DNA of 64,000 nucleotides from Chelativorans sp. Marseille-P2723 (GCF_902809845.1 NZ_CADDWI010000009.1:62001-126000); one strand, 5' to 3'; counted from the first letter of the stretch, positions 51,839 through 62,384 are shown. The notes: generated from the sequence alone by a model not told the origin. Numbers and translations: made by a program.

Positions 51839-51845
51839 TGCCGCT

Positions 51846-52706
51846 CTACCGCAATTGTTCGATCAATGCCGCGGCTGAATGGCCGTGCTTCGCCAGAAAG
51901 TCGGAAAGCCGCTCAGGGTCGAGCCTGCCATTTGCGCGGTACTCGCTCGCGTGAACGCCTTCCGTGACATAAAGAACGTCGATGCCCAAGGCGGCGGCAC
52001 CCTTCACGTCCGTCAAGATGCCATCGCCGATTGCCAGCACCTTTTCCTGCGCGACGGGGCGACCCAGCACCTCCTCCGCGGAGGCGAGCGCCGCATCGTA
52101 GATGGGCCGGTGCGGTTTGCCGGCGATCAGCGTGCGCCCTCCAAGCAGCGAATATTCGCGCGCAAGCGCGCCGGCGCAGAAGATCAGCTTGTCCCCACGC
52201 TCGACTACGATGTCCGGATTTGCACAGATGAAAGGAAGATTACGCGCGCGCAGCCGTCGCAGCAGATCCGCATAATCCTCCGGTGTCTCGGTTTCGTCAT
52301 CCTCAAGACCGGTGCAGACCACGCCATCCGCCTCGAACTCCTCCACAAGTTCCACATCGAGCCCATCGAAGAAGCTGAGGTCACGCTCGGGGCCGATATG
52401 GAAAAGCCGACGCGGCCCTTCCCGCACCAGTTCCTGCGTCACGTCCCCCGAGGTAACTACCCGGTGGTAACTGTCCTGTGGCACGCCAAGGCGTTGCAGC
52501 TGCTCCTCCACCGCATCGCGCAAACGGGGCGCGTTGGTGATGAGCACGACGGCCTTGCCCTTTTCGCGCATACGCTGAAGCGCCTTCACGGCAGCCGGAA
52601 AGGCTGAGATGCCGTTATGCACCACCCCCCAGACGTCGCACAGGATCACTTCATAAGGCTCGGCAAACACATCGAGACTGTCAATCATGGCTGGTAGCTT
52701 TGGCAT
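51846..52706 (-). CDS. TIGR01459-type HAD superfamily hydrolase
   Basis: A 286-residue HAD class IIA phosphatase-like protein. Motif I is ILCDVWGVVHNGISAFPAAV (about 21-40, catalytic Asp and the second Asp replaced by Gly-Val context), motif II VLITNAPR, and motif III/IV KVLAIGDGILTDVKGAAALG with the metal-binding GDGxxTD. This alphaproteobacterial subfamily is usually next to ribF, as here (7 bp apart). A role in flavin or nucleotide phosphate turnover is a fair guess but not shown. Confidence 0.87.
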   Translation of the reverse strand: MPKLPAMIDSLDVFAEPYEVILCDVWGVVHNGISAFPAAVKALQRMREKGKAVVLITNAPRLRDAVEEQLQRLGVPQDSYHRVVTSGDVTQELVREGPRRLFHIGPERDLSFFDGLDVELVEEFEADGVVCTGLEDDETETPEDYADLLRRLRARNLPFICANPDIVVERGDKLIFCAGALAREYSLLGGRTLIAGKPHRPIYDAALASAEEVLGRPVAQEKVLAIGDGILTDVKGAAALGIDVLYVTEGVHASEYRANGRLDPERLSDFLAKHGHSAAALIEQLR

Positions 52707-52924
52707 GATGCTCCTGAAACCTCTCTCTGGCCCCGGCTGCCATCAAGGAACAGGCGAGGGATTAGCCGATGGGAGGGCGGCTGTCACCCGCTTTCGGGCC
52801 AGCTTACCGTTAACCGTGGATCAACCAGCCGGGAAGATTTCAGCCTTCAGCCTCAGAAAATAGCAAAGTGTTCATCCCCCGAACTGGTAGAACCGCCTTC
52901 TGGTTGCATGTCACGGGGGCGCAC

Positions 52925-54706
52925 ATGTTCCGCAAATTTCGCGACGACCGGCGCGGAAACTACGCGATGCTGACGGCGCTGGTCATGATACCCCTGATGG
53001 GAGGCTTGGCCATTGCGGTGGACTACGCAGAAATGAGCAGCCAGCGTCAGGCGACGCTGAATGCGCTGGATGCGGCAGGCATCGCCACCGCTCGGCGTAT
53101 TGCCGAGGGCGCGAGCGATGCCGAAGTGCTGGCCTACGCGCAGGATTTCTTCGACGCCAATCTCACGCCCGTGGTGCGTGAGAATGCGCGGCTCAACGTA
53201 GTTCTGCCCGGCAACCATGCCGGCGGCGGCACGCTGAAGCTTAGCGCCGATCTCGATTATACGCCTACCTTCTACCCGGTTCTCAAGGCGCTTCTGGGTG
53301 AGAAGACGGCTAGTACGAAGATAAAGCTCGATGTGCAAAATGAGATCCGCCTGAAAAACACGCTGGAAGTTGCGCTGGTGCTCGACAATTCCGGTTCCAT
53401 GGACCAGAGGGGCTCCGGCTCCGGTAGAAAACGCCTCGATCTTCTGAAGGACGCCGCAAAGGAACTCGTCAGCACCCTGGCCGCACAGGCCGGCATGATG
53501 AAGCAGGTGGCAAAGCCGGTTCAGTTCGGGCTTGTGCCCTTCGCAGCCTCGGTGAATGTGGGCCCCGGCCATGCAGATGCCGACTGGATGGATAAGGAGG
53601 GGCTGTCACCGGTCCACCACGAAAACTTCGACTGGAGCACCATGCCCGAGGGCAGGAAGGTGGAGAAGGCAGGCGGGGTTTACAGGAAAACCGGCACAGA
53701 TTGGGGCCAGGAGCGAGGCCGTGTGATGTCCCGTTTCGAGCTATTCGCAGACGTCAGGAAAAAGAACGCTTCCGTCTCGTGGGGCGGTTGCGTTGAAATG
53801 CGGCCCTACCCCTACAATCTCAACAACGCGCCGGCCAACCCGAGCATTCCGGAGACGCTGTTCGTGCCCATGTTCGCGCCCGACGAACCAGAACGGGTTA
53901 CGACTGACAGAAGGGGACGCACGACCACGACATCGTCCTACAATAGCTGGCTTCCAGACGAGACCGAAAACTCGAACATGGCCTACCGCCAGACCTATAT
54001 GCAAAAATATTACACAGCCGGGACGGTCTCCATCCCCAATGGCAAAGGCCCCAATCAAAGCTGCACGACAACGCCTATTACGCCACTGACGGATGTCACC
54101 ATTCCGGCCGGGCTTTTAGTAATAACGAATGCGATCAACGGGATGCGTGCGGATGGAGCAACGAACGTCCCGGAAGGGCTCGCCTGGGGATGGCGGGTGG
54201 TCTCCGGCAGTGCGCCCTTTACGCAGGGCAGGCCGGACAATGAAAGGGGCAACGACAAGGTCGTCATCGTGCTGACGGACGGCGCCAACACCTACTACAC
54301 GCCGCAATCGCTGGGCGGAACGGATCTTGCCAACAACCGCTCGACCTATTCCAACTATGGCTATGCCAAAACGGGACGCATCTTTGCCGGAACGAGCGTC
54401 AACCGGAACGACTACTCAAACACCAATTACACCAGGGCAATGAACCAGCAATTCGCCACCCTGTGCAATAACGCCAAGAACAACGACATCATTCTCATTA
54501 CCGTGGCGCTCGATCTCAGCCTGGCGAAAACGGACGAGCGGGAGCAGATCGATGCTCTAAAGGCCTGCGCCTCCGAATCCCGCTTCCGCAAGGATCCTGA
54601 AACCGGGCAGCCTGCAAAGCTGTTCTGGAACGCGACGGGCGCGGATCTGGCCGATAAGTTCAAGGAGATCGCTGACGAGCTTTCCAACCTGCGCATCGTC
54701 GGCTAG
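52925..54706 (+). CDS. TadE/TadG-type pilus protein with von Willebrand factor A domain
   Basis: A 593-residue protein. The N-terminus is a Flp/TadG-like membrane segment, RRGNYAMLTALVMIPLMGGL followed by AIAVDYAEMS. A VWA domain follows, with the metal (MIDAS) motif VALVLDNSGSMDQ (about 150-162), NVPEGLAWGW and KVVIVLTDGANTYY (about 440-453). The domain is split by a long insertion (about 205-400). I chose the ATG at 52925 because GGGGG lies 4-5 bases upstream. No tad secretion genes are near, so it is an isolated member. A role in pilus assembly or adhesion is inferred from the family. Confidence 0.82.
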   Translation: MFRKFRDDRRGNYAMLTALVMIPLMGGLAIAVDYAEMSSQRQATLNALDAAGIATARRIAEGASDAEVLAYAQDFFDANLTPVVRENARLNVVLPGNHAGGGTLKLSADLDYTPTFYPVLKALLGEKTASTKIKLDVQNEIRLKNTLEVALVLDNSGSMDQRGSGSGRKRLDLLKDAAKELVSTLAAQAGMMKQVAKPVQFGLVPFAASVNVGPGHADADWMDKEGLSPVHHENFDWSTMPEGRKVEKAGGVYRKTGTDWGQERGRVMSRFELFADVRKKNASVSWGGCVEMRPYPYNLNNAPANPSIPETLFVPMFAPDEPERVTTDRRGRTTTTSSYNSWLPDETENSNMAYRQTYMQKYYTAGTVSIPNGKGPNQSCTTTPITPLTDVTIPAGLLVITNAINGMRADGATNVPEGLAWGWRVVSGSAPFTQGRPDNERGNDKVVIVLTDGANTYYTPQSLGGTDLANNRSTYSNYGYAKTGRIFAGTSVNRNDYSNTNYTRAMNQQFATLCNNAKNNDIILITVALDLSLAKTDEREQIDALKACASESRFRKDPETGQPAKLFWNATGADLADKFKEIADELSNLRIVG

Positions 54707-54715
54707 TGCAGAAGA

Positions 54716-54734
54716 CAAGGGCACCGCGCCCTTG
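54716..54734 (+). terminator. Hairpin after the TadG-like gene
   Basis: CAAGGGC (54716-54722) and GCCCTTG (54728-54734) form a perfect 7-bp stem with a 5-base loop, 9 bp after the stop. No U-run follows, so the call as a terminator is tentative. Confidence 0.45.
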
Positions 54735-54812
54735 CCGCTTCCACCCTTTATGCGATAGGACAGCGCCACGCCCGACGGGCAGTATTTTTCTCACAGCAGG
54801 TAGGAATTCAGC

Positions 54813-56306
54813 ATGGCTGGCAAGGCGGAAAAGGTGAAGGCAAGGCTCCCGCGCGGACTTGTCGACCGCCATCCGGCTGACATAAGGGCGGTCGAGGAGA
54901 TGGTGGGGAAGATCCGCGCCGTCTACGAACGCTACGGTTTCGAGCCGGTAGAGACGCCGCTCATCGAATATACGGATGTCCTGGGCAAGTTCCTGCCCGA
55001 TCAGGACCGCCCCAACGAGGGCGTTTTTTCCTTCCAGGATGACGACGAGCAATGGCTATCGCTGCGCTACGACCTGACCGCTCCCCTCGCCCGTTTCGTG
55101 GCAGAGAATTTCGAGCGGCTGCCCAAGCCCTATCGCAGCTATCGCGCTGGCTGGGTGTTCCGCAACGAGAAGCCGGGGCCGGGACGTTTCCGCCAGTTCA
55201 TGCAGGTCGACGCCGATACGGTAGGCGCGCCCTCCGTCGCTGCCGATGCCGAGATGTGCATGATGATGGCCGATGTGATGGAAGCGCTTGGCATTGCGCG
55301 CGGCGACTACGTCATCCGCGTCAACAACCGCAAGGTGCTCGATGGCGTTTTGGAGGCGATCGGACTCGGCGGGGATGAAAATGCCGGGCGCAGACTAACT
55401 GTGCTGCGCGCCATCGACAAGCTTGACCGCCTAGGCGCTGACGGCGTGCGAGAGCTTCTCGGCAAGGGCCGGTTGGATGAAAGCGGCGACTTCACCAAAG
55501 GTGCTGAGTTGGACGACTCGCAGGTCGAAGCGGTTCTGCTCGCAACGGCAAGACCCGGAACCGGCGAGCCGGAGGAAAACAAGGCAATACCGGACAGCCA
55601 GTCATTTCGTGATGGTCTCGCTGAACTGTCGGACATCGAAAGTCTGGTTCGCTCCGCGGGTTACGGTGAGGATCGCGTTGTCGTGGACAGGTCCGTCGTC
55701 CGCGGCCTGGAATACTACACGGGCCCCGTCTTCGAAGCCGAATTGCTAGCCGAAATTCCAAATGAAGAAGGGCAGATCGTGCGCTTCGGCTCTGTTGGTG
55801 GCGGTGGCCGCTACGATGGCCTGGTGGCGCGGTTCCGGGGAGAGCCGGTGCCCGCCACAGGCTTCTCAATTGGCGTCTCCCGCCTCATGACGGCGCTCAA
55901 GAACCTTGGCAAGCTGGAAACCGCCGACACGATAGCCCCGGTTGTCGTCCTTGTCATGGACAAGGATATCGAAAGCCTTGGGCGCTACCAGCGCATGGTC
56001 TCTGAGCTCCGGAATGCGGGCATCCGTGCCGAAATGTATCTGGGTGGGGCCGGCATCAAGGCGCAGGTGAAATATGCCGACCGGCGCGGCAGCCCCTGCG
56101 TCGTCATTCAAGGCGGCGACGAGCGCGAAAAGGGTGAGGTGCAGATCAAGGATCTTGTGGAAGGCAAGCGCCTTTCCGAGCAGATCGAGGATAATGTCAC
56201 GTGGCGACAGGCCCGGCCCGCCCAGTTTTCCGTTCCCGAAGGCGAAATGGTCGCCGCGGTAAGGCGGGTGCTTGAGGCGCAGGCGAAAGAACGCGCGGGC
56301 GCATGA
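54813..56306 (+). CDS. hisS: Histidyl-tRNA synthetase
   Basis: A 497-residue class II synthetase. Motif 1 is the [20 protein letters not shown] region, motif 2 [20 protein letters not shown] (about 128-147), the HisA motif [17 protein letters not shown] (about 296-312), and motif 3 [13 protein letters not shown]. The C-terminal anticodon domain includes [19 protein letters not shown]. The gene is intact. It heads the hisS-hisZ-hisG line; the hisZ ATG is 11 bp after its stop. Confidence 0.95.
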   Translation: MAGKAEKVKARLPRGLVDRHPADIRAVEEMVGKIRAVYERYGFEPVETPLIEYTDVLGKFLPDQDRPNEGVFSFQDDDEQWLSLRYDLTAPLARFVAENFERLPKPYRSYRAGWVFRNEKPGPGRFRQFMQVDADTVGAPSVAADAEMCMMMADVMEALGIARGDYVIRVNNRKVLDGVLEAIGLGGDENAGRRLTVLRAIDKLDRLGADGVRELLGKGRLDESGDFTKGAELDDSQVEAVLLATARPGTGEPEENKAIPDSQSFRDGLAELSDIESLVRSAGYGEDRVVVDRSVVRGLEYYTGPVFEAELLAEIPNEEGQIVRFGSVGGGGRYDGLVARFRGEPVPATGFSIGVSRLMTALKNLGKLETADTIAPVVVLVMDKDIESLGRYQRMVSELRNAGIRAEMYLGGAGIKAQVKYADRRGSPCVVIQGGDEREKGEVQIKDLVEGKRLSEQIEDNVTWRQARPAQFSVPEGEMVAAVRRVLEAQAKERAGA

Positions 56307-56316
56307 CGTTGCCTTC

Positions 56317-57482
56317 ATGACCAAACGCTACCCCTCCTTCGCTCCCGAAATTCGAAACCTCTTCGCCGAGCGCGAGGCGGGACTCATAGATATTCCCATT
56401 CTCCAGCCGGCCGAGCCCTTCCTCGATATGGCCGGGGAGGATTTGCGCCGCCGCATCTTCCTGACAGAAAGCGAGACCAGTCAGGCGCTATGCCTACGGC
56501 CGGAATTCACCATTCCGGTCTGTCTCGACCACATTGCAACGCGCGCAAGCACGCCGCGCCGTTATGCCTATTTGGGTGAGGTGTTCCGCCAGCGCCGCGA
56601 GGGAGGGCCAGAGTTCTTCCAGGCAGGCATCGAGGACCTGGGTGCTGAAAACGAGGCGGATGCGGATGCCCGCTCGCTGGCCGATGCCCACGCCATACTG
56701 GCGCGGATTCTGCCCGGGCGCTCGCTGTCGGTGACCGTGGGCGATCAGGCCGTTTTCGAGGCCGTGCTCTCCGCCCTCGGCCTGCCGCGGGGCTGGCGCA
56801 AGCGGCTGTGCTCTCCGCCCTCGGCCTGCCGCGGGGCTGGCGCAAGCGGCTGGCGCGCGCCTTTGGCTCTCCCGCCGTTCTGGAGACCGCCATCGAAGAG
56901 TTCGCCAATCCACAGACGGTTGCGAACCTGCCGCGAGAGGTTGCAAGCCTCGTGGCGCAAGGGGACGAAGAGGAGCTGACGCGGCACATCGAGGAGGCGA
57001 TGCAGGCCACCGGCCTTTCGCCCTCTGCGGGCCGACTTCCCTCGGAAATCGCCCGGCGGCTTCTGGAAAAGGCAGACCTGAGGAGCGTCCGGCTTTCACA
57101 GGAAGCACTGGCGGCGCTGAAATCCTTCCTTGCCATCCGCGTGCCGCTAAACTCTGCGGGTGAATGCCTTGCTACCTTTGCACGTGAGACCAGCATCGTG
57201 CTCGACGATACCCTTGAAGCGTTCACGTTACGCACCGATCGCATCGCCGCCCAAGGGCTGCCGCTGGATAGTCTCCATTACAATGCGCGTTTTGGCCGGC
57301 CGCTGGATTATTACACCGGTTTCACATTCGAGATCGGCGCGGACGGTCTACCAGCCGCACTTGCCGGCGGCGGACGTTACGACCGGCTTTTGACGCTGCT
57401 TGGTGCCGAAAGGCCCATTCCCGGAGTCGGATTTTCGATCTGGCTTGACCGCGTCGCGACCTTGAGGGGGGAGACGCCATGA
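56317..57482 (+). pseudogene. hisZ: ATP phosphoribosyltransferase regulatory subunit, frameshifted by a 44-bp tandem duplication
   Basis: HisZ is a histidyl-tRNA-synthetase-like protein needed by short-form HisG. The 5' part (ATG 56317, [20 protein letters not shown], then [20 protein letters not shown]) is in one frame up to the duplication. The 3' part ([44 protein letters not shown], to 57482) is in another. A perfect 44-bp direct repeat at 56764-56851 explains the shift; 44 is not a multiple of 3. Read as is, the first frame ends at 56979 with unrelated sequence. Removing one copy restores one open frame of about 373 residues, the normal HisZ length. The last 4 bp overlap the hisG start. 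Confidence 0.92.
56764..56851. repeat. Perfect 44-bp tandem duplication inside hisZ
   Basis: Copy 1 is 56764-56807 and copy 2 is 56808-56851, identical base for base. Each starts with GTGCTCTCCGCC and ends with GCAAGCGGCT. Both copies encode [15 protein letters not shown] when read in frame. The unit shows no internal repeats, so replication slippage or unequal exchange is the likely origin. Confidence 0.97.
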
Positions 57483-58180
57483 GTGTGACGCTGGCGCTTC
57501 CCTCCAAGGGGCGGCTGAAGGATGCTGCGGTGGAGCGTCTGCGCGAAGCTGGCTATCCCATCTGCCTGCCAGACGATGCGCGCCGCTATCGCGCCCATGT
57601 CGAAGGGATCGACGGGCTGGAAGTAACCTTCCTTTCTGCTTCGGAGATCGCGCGGGAACTGGATCGCGGCAATATCGATCTCGGGGTGACCGGCGAGGAC
57701 CTCGTGCACGAAACGATGACCGATTGGGAAACCCGCGCGGAAATTGCCGCCCGTCTCGGTTTCGGCCGTGCTGATGTGGTCGTGGCCGTGCCGGAAGTCT
57801 GGTTCGATGTCTCCACCATGGCCGATCTTGATGATGTCGCCGCTGATTTCCGGCAGCGACATGGTCGGCGGCTGCGGATCGCCACGAAATACTGGCGCCT
57901 TACGCAGCAGTTCTTTTCCCAGAAGCATGGCATCCAAGTCTATCGCATCGTGGAAAGCCTCGGCGCTACTGAAGGCGCTCCGGCAGCCGGATCCGCCGAC
58001 ATCATTGTCGACATCACCACCACCGGTTCCACGCTAAGAGCAAATCACCTCAAGGTGTTGGATGACGGGGTGATCCTGCGCTCTGAAGCCTGTCTCGTGG
58101 CCGCGAGGAAGGAGCGCACCGGAGAAGACGCCAGGCTCATCGCGGAAATGGCTGCTGCCTTGCAGGCAGGTTTAGACTAG
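57479..58180 (+). CDS. hisG: ATP phosphoribosyltransferase, short form
   Basis: A 233-residue enzyme catalysing the first step of histidine synthesis (ATP plus PRPP). It is the short (HisGs) type, lacking the C-terminal regulatory domain. Features are [20 protein letters not shown] at the start, [14 protein letters not shown] and [20 protein letters not shown] (PRPP-binding loop, near residue 175). Short HisG is active only as a hetero-octamer with HisZ, and the hisZ just upstream is broken. The start ATG overlaps the hisZ stop (ATGA), so translation may also fall if ribosomes stop early in hisZ. Confidence 0.95.
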   Translation: MSVTLALPSKGRLKDAAVERLREAGYPICLPDDARRYRAHVEGIDGLEVTFLSASEIARELDRGNIDLGVTGEDLVHETMTDWETRAEIAARLGFGRADVVVAVPEVWFDVSTMADLDDVAADFRQRHGRRLRIATKYWRLTQQFFSQKHGIQVYRIVESLGATEGAPAAGSADIIVDITTTGSTLRANHLKVLDDGVILRSEACLVAARKERTGEDARLIAEMAAALQAGLD

Positions 58181-58286
58181 GTTCAATTTCAAACCGGAAC
58201 CGCTTCTCCCGGAGTTTCTTCAGTCTACGCCGAAGCGCTATCTGGCCTGCATGCCCGTTTGCGAGGAACAAGGCTACCTCGCCTTC

Positions 58287-59531
58287 CTATTCCTCCACTA
58301 CCCGAAGCCTTAGGGAACCCGAACCCTGCACTGCGCGGTTGTCGTCCGCCATCTTGTCATCCGCAACGCCCTTGCCGTCAGGAGCGCCGAGTTCGAGCGC
58401 TTCGATCTTCGCGCCGCGCTTCGTCACCTTGTCGGTGGAGGTAAGGATCAGGTCGATATCCTTGTTTGCCTGGAGGAAATGGGTCTGCAGCTTGCGCACA
58501 CGGTCATCGAGCCGCGCCACGTCCTGCATGAGTTTCATCACCTCGGCCTGGATCAGATGCGCCTGCTCGCGCATGCGCGCGTCCTTAAGCACTGCCTGAA
58601 TCACCTGGATGGAAAGCATCAACAGAGATGGTGAGACGATGACGATGCGTACCCGATGTGCCCGCTGCACCAGCGCTTCGAAATTCTCGTGAATTTCGGC
58701 GAAGATCGATTCCGACGGCACAAACATGAAAGCCGTATCCTGCGTCTCGCCGGGCAGGAGATACTTCTCCGCGATTGCCTTGATGTGCACCTCGACGTCG
58801 CGGCGGAATGCAGCTTCCGCAGCTTTGCGAGCCTCGGCGCCCTCTCCTTCTGACGCACGGATGGCGTTCCAGGCTTCCAGCGGGAATTTGGCGTCGATGA
58901 CGAGCGAGGGCGCGCCGTTCGGCATCTTGATCATGCAGTCCGGGCGGGTGCCATTCGAGAGCGTTGCCTGAAAACTATAGGCCGTAGAGGGCAGGCCATC
59001 GGCGACTATCGCCTCCATGCGCGATTGTCCGAATGCGCCGCGGGTCTGTTTGTTGGACAGAATCTGCTGAAGCTGAACCACCTGCCCAGCGAGCGACTGG
59101 ATGTTGTTTTGTGCGGTATCGATGACGGCAAGCCTCTCCTGCAGCTTGGCGAGATTCTCGTGCGTGGCCTTGGTCTGCTCCGTGATCGACTGGCCGAGGC
59201 GCGATGACATTCCGTCCAGTCGCTCCGAAAGCGCCTTGGTCAGTTCCGCCTGCCGCGCCCCGAATACCTCGGCAATCGTTCCCATGCGGCCCTGAAGCTC
59301 GGCCTGTGTCCGCGCAAGATCCGCAAGACGCGCCTCCGCCTCCCGCGCTCGGCCGGCTGCTTCCGCCTCAGCCAGCGTTCGAGCGCTGGACAGGCGCCAG
59401 AGGGAAAGAGCAAGCCAGAATACCAGAACGAGGAGCAGCCCTCCCGTCGCTACCAGGAGCTCGCCAAGGGAAATTATCGTTGCGCCGAGCTGGACAACCG
59501 GTATGGAAAATAGGGACGCTGCTTCGATCAT
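58287..59531 (-). CDS. rmuC: DNA recombination protein RmuC
   Basis: A 414-residue protein with an N-terminal membrane segment (about 15-45). A coiled-coil region (about 50-155) is rich in Ala, Glu and Gln. The RmuC nuclease-like domain (about 160-380) has CMIKMPNGAPSLVIDAKFPL, a PD-(D/E)xK-like core, and TAFMFVPSESIFAEIHENFE. RmuC limits rearrangement between inverted repeats in E. coli. It is transcribed on its own, convergent with hisG and divergent from def. Confidence 0.92.
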   Translation of the reverse strand: MIEAASLFSIPVVQLGATIISLGELLVATGGLLLVLVFWLALSLWRLSSARTLAEAEAAGRAREAEARLADLARTQAELQGRMGTIAEVFGARQAELTKALSERLDGMSSRLGQSITEQTKATHENLAKLQERLAVIDTAQNNIQSLAGQVVQLQQILSNKQTRGAFGQSRMEAIVADGLPSTAYSFQATLSNGTRPDCMIKMPNGAPSLVIDAKFPLEAWNAIRASEGEGAEARKAAEAAFRRDVEVHIKAIAEKYLLPGETQDTAFMFVPSESIFAEIHENFEALVQRAHRVRIVIVSPSLLMLSIQVIQAVLKDARMREQAHLIQAEVMKLMQDVARLDDRVRKLQTHFLQANKDIDLILTSTDKVTKRGAKIEALELGAPDGKGVADDKMADDNRAVQGSGSLRLRVVEE

Positions 59532-59644
59532 TCCGGAAGCCTAGCCGATTCGGCTCGGCAGCATAAGACCAAAACGTGAACACCTCCCAGCGACGCAGCA
59601 TCTCTCATATTGACGCCCCAACAGCGAACGATTACCTGACGCTC

Positions 59645-60175
59645 ATGACCGTTCGTCCGATCATCATCCTGCCCGACCCGAAACTGCGCCAGGTATCAAA
59701 ACCTATGGAGCGCGTGGACGACGAGGTACGCCAATTGGCCAGCGACATGCTGGAGACCATGTATGATGCGCCCGGCATCGGCCTTGCCGCGATCCAGGTG
59801 GGCGAACCCGTTCGCATGCTCGTTCTCGATGTTTCGGAGAAGGATGAGCCGAAGAATCCTCAGGTCTTCATAAATCCCGAGATCATGGCGCGTTCAGATG
59901 CGCGCAACGTGCATGAGGAGGGTTGCCTCTCCATTCCCGATTACTATGCGGAGGTGGAGCGGCCGGCCGAGGTGACGGTGAACTATATCGATCTGGACGG
60001 AAAGCAGCAGACCGTGGAAGCGAGCGGCATCCTTGCCACCTGCCTCCAGCACGAGATCGACCATTTGAACGGCGTTCTTTTCATCGACCACCTGTCGAAG
60101 CTGAAGCGCGACATCGTGCTGCGCAGGTTCAGGAAGCTCGCCAAAGAGCGTCCGCCTGTACGGATGGTCGGCTAA
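59645..60175 (+). CDS. def: Peptide deformylase
   Basis: A 176-residue metallo-enzyme that removes the formyl group from new N-termini. All three motifs are present: [27 protein letters not shown] (Cys ligand) and [16 protein letters not shown] (HExxH). I chose the ATG at 59645 ([16 protein letters not shown]). fmt starts 27 bp after its stop; the pair is the usual formylation-cycle operon. Confidence 0.95.
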   Translation: MTVRPIIILPDPKLRQVSKPMERVDDEVRQLASDMLETMYDAPGIGLAAIQVGEPVRMLVLDVSEKDEPKNPQVFINPEIMARSDARNVHEEGCLSIPDYYAEVERPAEVTVNYIDLDGKQQTVEASGILATCLQHEIDHLNGVLFIDHLSKLKRDIVLRRFRKLAKERPPVRMVG

Positions 60176-60202
60176 ACAGGCCCATCCGCAAAGGGAGGCC
60201 TT

Positions 60203-61138
60203 ATGCCACTTCGCCTCGTCTTCATGGGAACGCCGGAATTTTCCGTGCCGACGCTTCATGCTCTCGCCGAAACCGGCCATGAAGTCATCGCCGTTTACTC
60301 TCAGCCTCCCCGGCCTGCCGGCCGACGCGGGCTCGAACTCACCAAATCCCCTGTGCATCGAGCGGCCGAGCAGCGCGGCATCGAAGTGCGCACGCCAACG
60401 TCGCTCAGGTCAGAAGTAGAGCAAGAGGCTTTCCGCGCCCTCAAGGCCGATGCGGCGGTGGTGGTGGCCTATGGTCTTCTTCTGCCCGCCCCCATCCTGG
60501 AGGGGACGCGGCTTGGCGCCTATAATGGCCATGCTTCCCTCCTGCCGCGCTGGCGCGGTGCCGCCCCTATACAGCGCGCCATTATGGCCGGAGATCGCGA
60601 AACCGGCATGATGGTCATGAAGATGGACGAAGGGCTGGATACCGGGCCTATAGCCATGACTGAGAGGGTCGCCATAGGTCCGGACATGACGGCAAGCGAA
60701 CTTCACGACATTCTGAAGGAAGTCGGCGCACGGCTGATGTGCCGTGCTATATCACGGCTTGAAGAAGGCGCGCTGGAACTGAGGCCGCAGCCCAGCGAGG
60801 GTGTAACCTATGCAAAGAAAATCGGTAAAGAGGAGACACGCGTCGACTGGACCTTACCGGCCCCACAAGTGCACAATCATATCCGCGGCCTTTCGGCCTT
60901 TCCCGGCGCCTGGGGCGAGATGCCGGTTTCGGGGAAAATGGAACGTGTGAAGCTCCTGCGTTCTTCTCTTTCATCCGGAAGCGGCACCCCAGGCAAAGTT
61001 CTGGATGAAGCGCTTTCGATTGCTTGCGGCGAGGGCGCAGTGCGTCTCCTGCAATTGCAGCGGGCAGGCGGCAAGGTGCTCCCGGCCAAGGAGTTTCTGC
61101 GAGGCGCCAAGCTCCAGAAGGGAGCCCGCATCAAATGA
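60203..61138 (+). CDS. fmt: Methionyl-tRNA formyltransferase
   Basis: A 311-residue enzyme that formylates initiator Met-tRNA with 10-formyl-THF. The N-terminal domain has [20 protein letters not shown], and the catalytic stretch [20 protein letters not shown] (Asn, His) is followed by [13 protein letters not shown] with the catalytic Asp. The C-terminal OB-like domain has [15 protein letters not shown]. Ribosome-binding site GGGAGG before the ATG. The stop overlaps the GNAT gene start. Confidence 0.95.
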   Translation: MPLRLVFMGTPEFSVPTLHALAETGHEVIAVYSQPPRPAGRRGLELTKSPVHRAAEQRGIEVRTPTSLRSEVEQEAFRALKADAAVVVAYGLLLPAPILEGTRLGAYNGHASLLPRWRGAAPIQRAIMAGDRETGMMVMKMDEGLDTGPIAMTERVAIGPDMTASELHDILKEVGARLMCRAISRLEEGALELRPQPSEGVTYAKKIGKEETRVDWTLPAPQVHNHIRGLSAFPGAWGEMPVSGKMERVKLLRSSLSSGSGTPGKVLDEALSIACGEGAVRLLQLQRAGGKVLPAKEFLRGAKLQKGARIK

Positions 61139-61638
61139 GCGCAATCATCATCAGACCTGAGAAGCCACAGGATCGTGATGCCATCCGCGCCCTTCTTGTA
61201 CAGGCATTTGGCGGAGAAGCCGAAGCAAGGCTGGTGGATGCGCTCAGGAATTCGGGAGCGGTCGTGCTTTCGCTCGTTGCCGAGCGCAATGGGGAGATTC
61301 GCGGCCACATCCTTTTCTCGCGGCTTGTCGTGCGCGGTTCTGAGGCGGCTTTCCCCGCCGTAGCCTTGGCTCCCCTTGCCGTCCACCCGGAACATCAGCG
61401 GCAGGGCATTGGGCTGGCCCTCATGGAAGACGCGCATATGCGGCTACAAGCGGCAGGAGAGAGGCTCTCAGTGGTCCTTGGAGATCCGGCCTATTACGGC
61501 CGGGCTGGCTATCGCCACGCACGTGCGCAAGGTTTCACGAGCGTTTTCCAGGGCACGGCATTGCAGGCGCTGGCCTGGGGCGAAGCTCCCGTCACCGGAC
61601 AACTTGAATATGCGCCCGCCTTCGGCGAACTCGGCTGA
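61135..61638 (+). CDS. GNAT family N-acetyltransferase (YhbS-like)
   Basis: A 167-residue acetyltransferase with the acetyl-CoA pyrophosphate loop [20 protein letters not shown] (about 82-101) and [19 protein letters not shown] (about 120-138), typical of YhbS-type proteins. The ATG overlaps the fmt stop (ATGA), so I reject the longer upstream frame from 61024. truA starts 2 bp after its stop. The substrate is unknown. Confidence 0.9.
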   Translation: MSAIIIRPEKPQDRDAIRALLVQAFGGEAEARLVDALRNSGAVVLSLVAERNGEIRGHILFSRLVVRGSEAAFPAVALAPLAVHPEHQRQGIGLALMEDAHMRLQAAGERLSVVLGDPAYYGRAGYRHARAQGFTSVFQGTALQALAWGEAPVTGQLEYAPAFGELG

Positions 61639-61640
61639 AG

Positions 61641-62384
61641 ATGCCGCGCTATCGCATCGATATCGAATATGACGGCAGCCCTTATGTCGGCTGGCAGCGG
61701 CAGGCGGGGCAGATGAGCGTGCAGGAGGCCATTGAAAAGGCGATAGCCGCCTTCTCCGGCGAAGAAGTCACGTTGCACGGCGCCGGACGCACAGATGCCG
61801 GGGTTCACGCGCTGTCCCAGGTAGCCCATTTCGATCTTTTTCGCGATTTTCCGCCTGACACGGTGCGCGATGCCGCCAATGCGCATCTGGCCATGGCGGG
61901 CGAGACCATTTCCGTACTTGCCGCGGTTCCGGTAGCAGAAGACTTCGATGCCCGCTTCTCAGCTCGCGCCCGTCATTATCTCTATCGTATTCTCAACCGC
62001 CGCTCACCGCCCGCCCTGGAGCACGGCAAGGTCTGGCACGTGCCGAAAAAGCTGGACGCAGAAGCCATGCAGGAGGCAGCGTGCCGCCTTGTTGGCCGGC
62101 ATGACTTTACCACCTTCCGCTCCATCCAGTGCCAAGCGAAAAGCCCGGTCAAAACGCTCGATCGGCTGGCAGTCAGCCGCCTCGGCGATGAGATCGAGAT
62201 CCGTGCCTCAGCCCGTTCATTCCTGCACAATCAGGTGCGCTCGCTGGTCGGCACGCTCAAGAAGGCGGGGGAAGGCACCTGGAGCGCCGATGACGTCGAA
62301 GCCGCCCTGCAGGCACGCAACCGGGCGGCCTGCGGTCCTGTGGCCCCACCGCAGGGGCTTTATCTCGTCCGCGTGGATTATTGA
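61641..62384 (+). CDS. truA: tRNA pseudouridine(38-40) synthase TruA
   Basis: A 247-residue enzyme that modifies U38-U40 in the tRNA anticodon stem. It begins [20 protein letters not shown], and the catalytic Asp lies in [20 protein letters not shown] (about 51-70). [20 protein letters not shown] follows near residue 195. It ends the def-fmt-GNAT-truA line and overlaps the convergent membrane-protein gene by 7 bp. Confidence 0.95.
   Translation: MPRYRIDIEYDGSPYVGWQRQAGQMSVQEAIEKAIAAFSGEEVTLHGAGRTDAGVHALSQVAHFDLFRDFPPDTVRDAANAHLAMAGETISVLAAVPVAEDFDARFSARARHYLYRILNRRSPPALEHGKVWHVPKKLDAEAMQEAACRLVGRHDFTTFRSIQCQAKSPVKTLDRLAVSRLGDEIEIRASARSFLHNQVRSLVGTLKKAGEGTWSADDVEAALQARNRAACGPVAPPQGLYLVRVDY

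Noticed and set aside
56317-57482. Two separate genes, a short HisZ and a second downstream protein
   Set aside because: The two frames are the halves of one HisZ and the 44-bp exact duplication accounts for the frame change.
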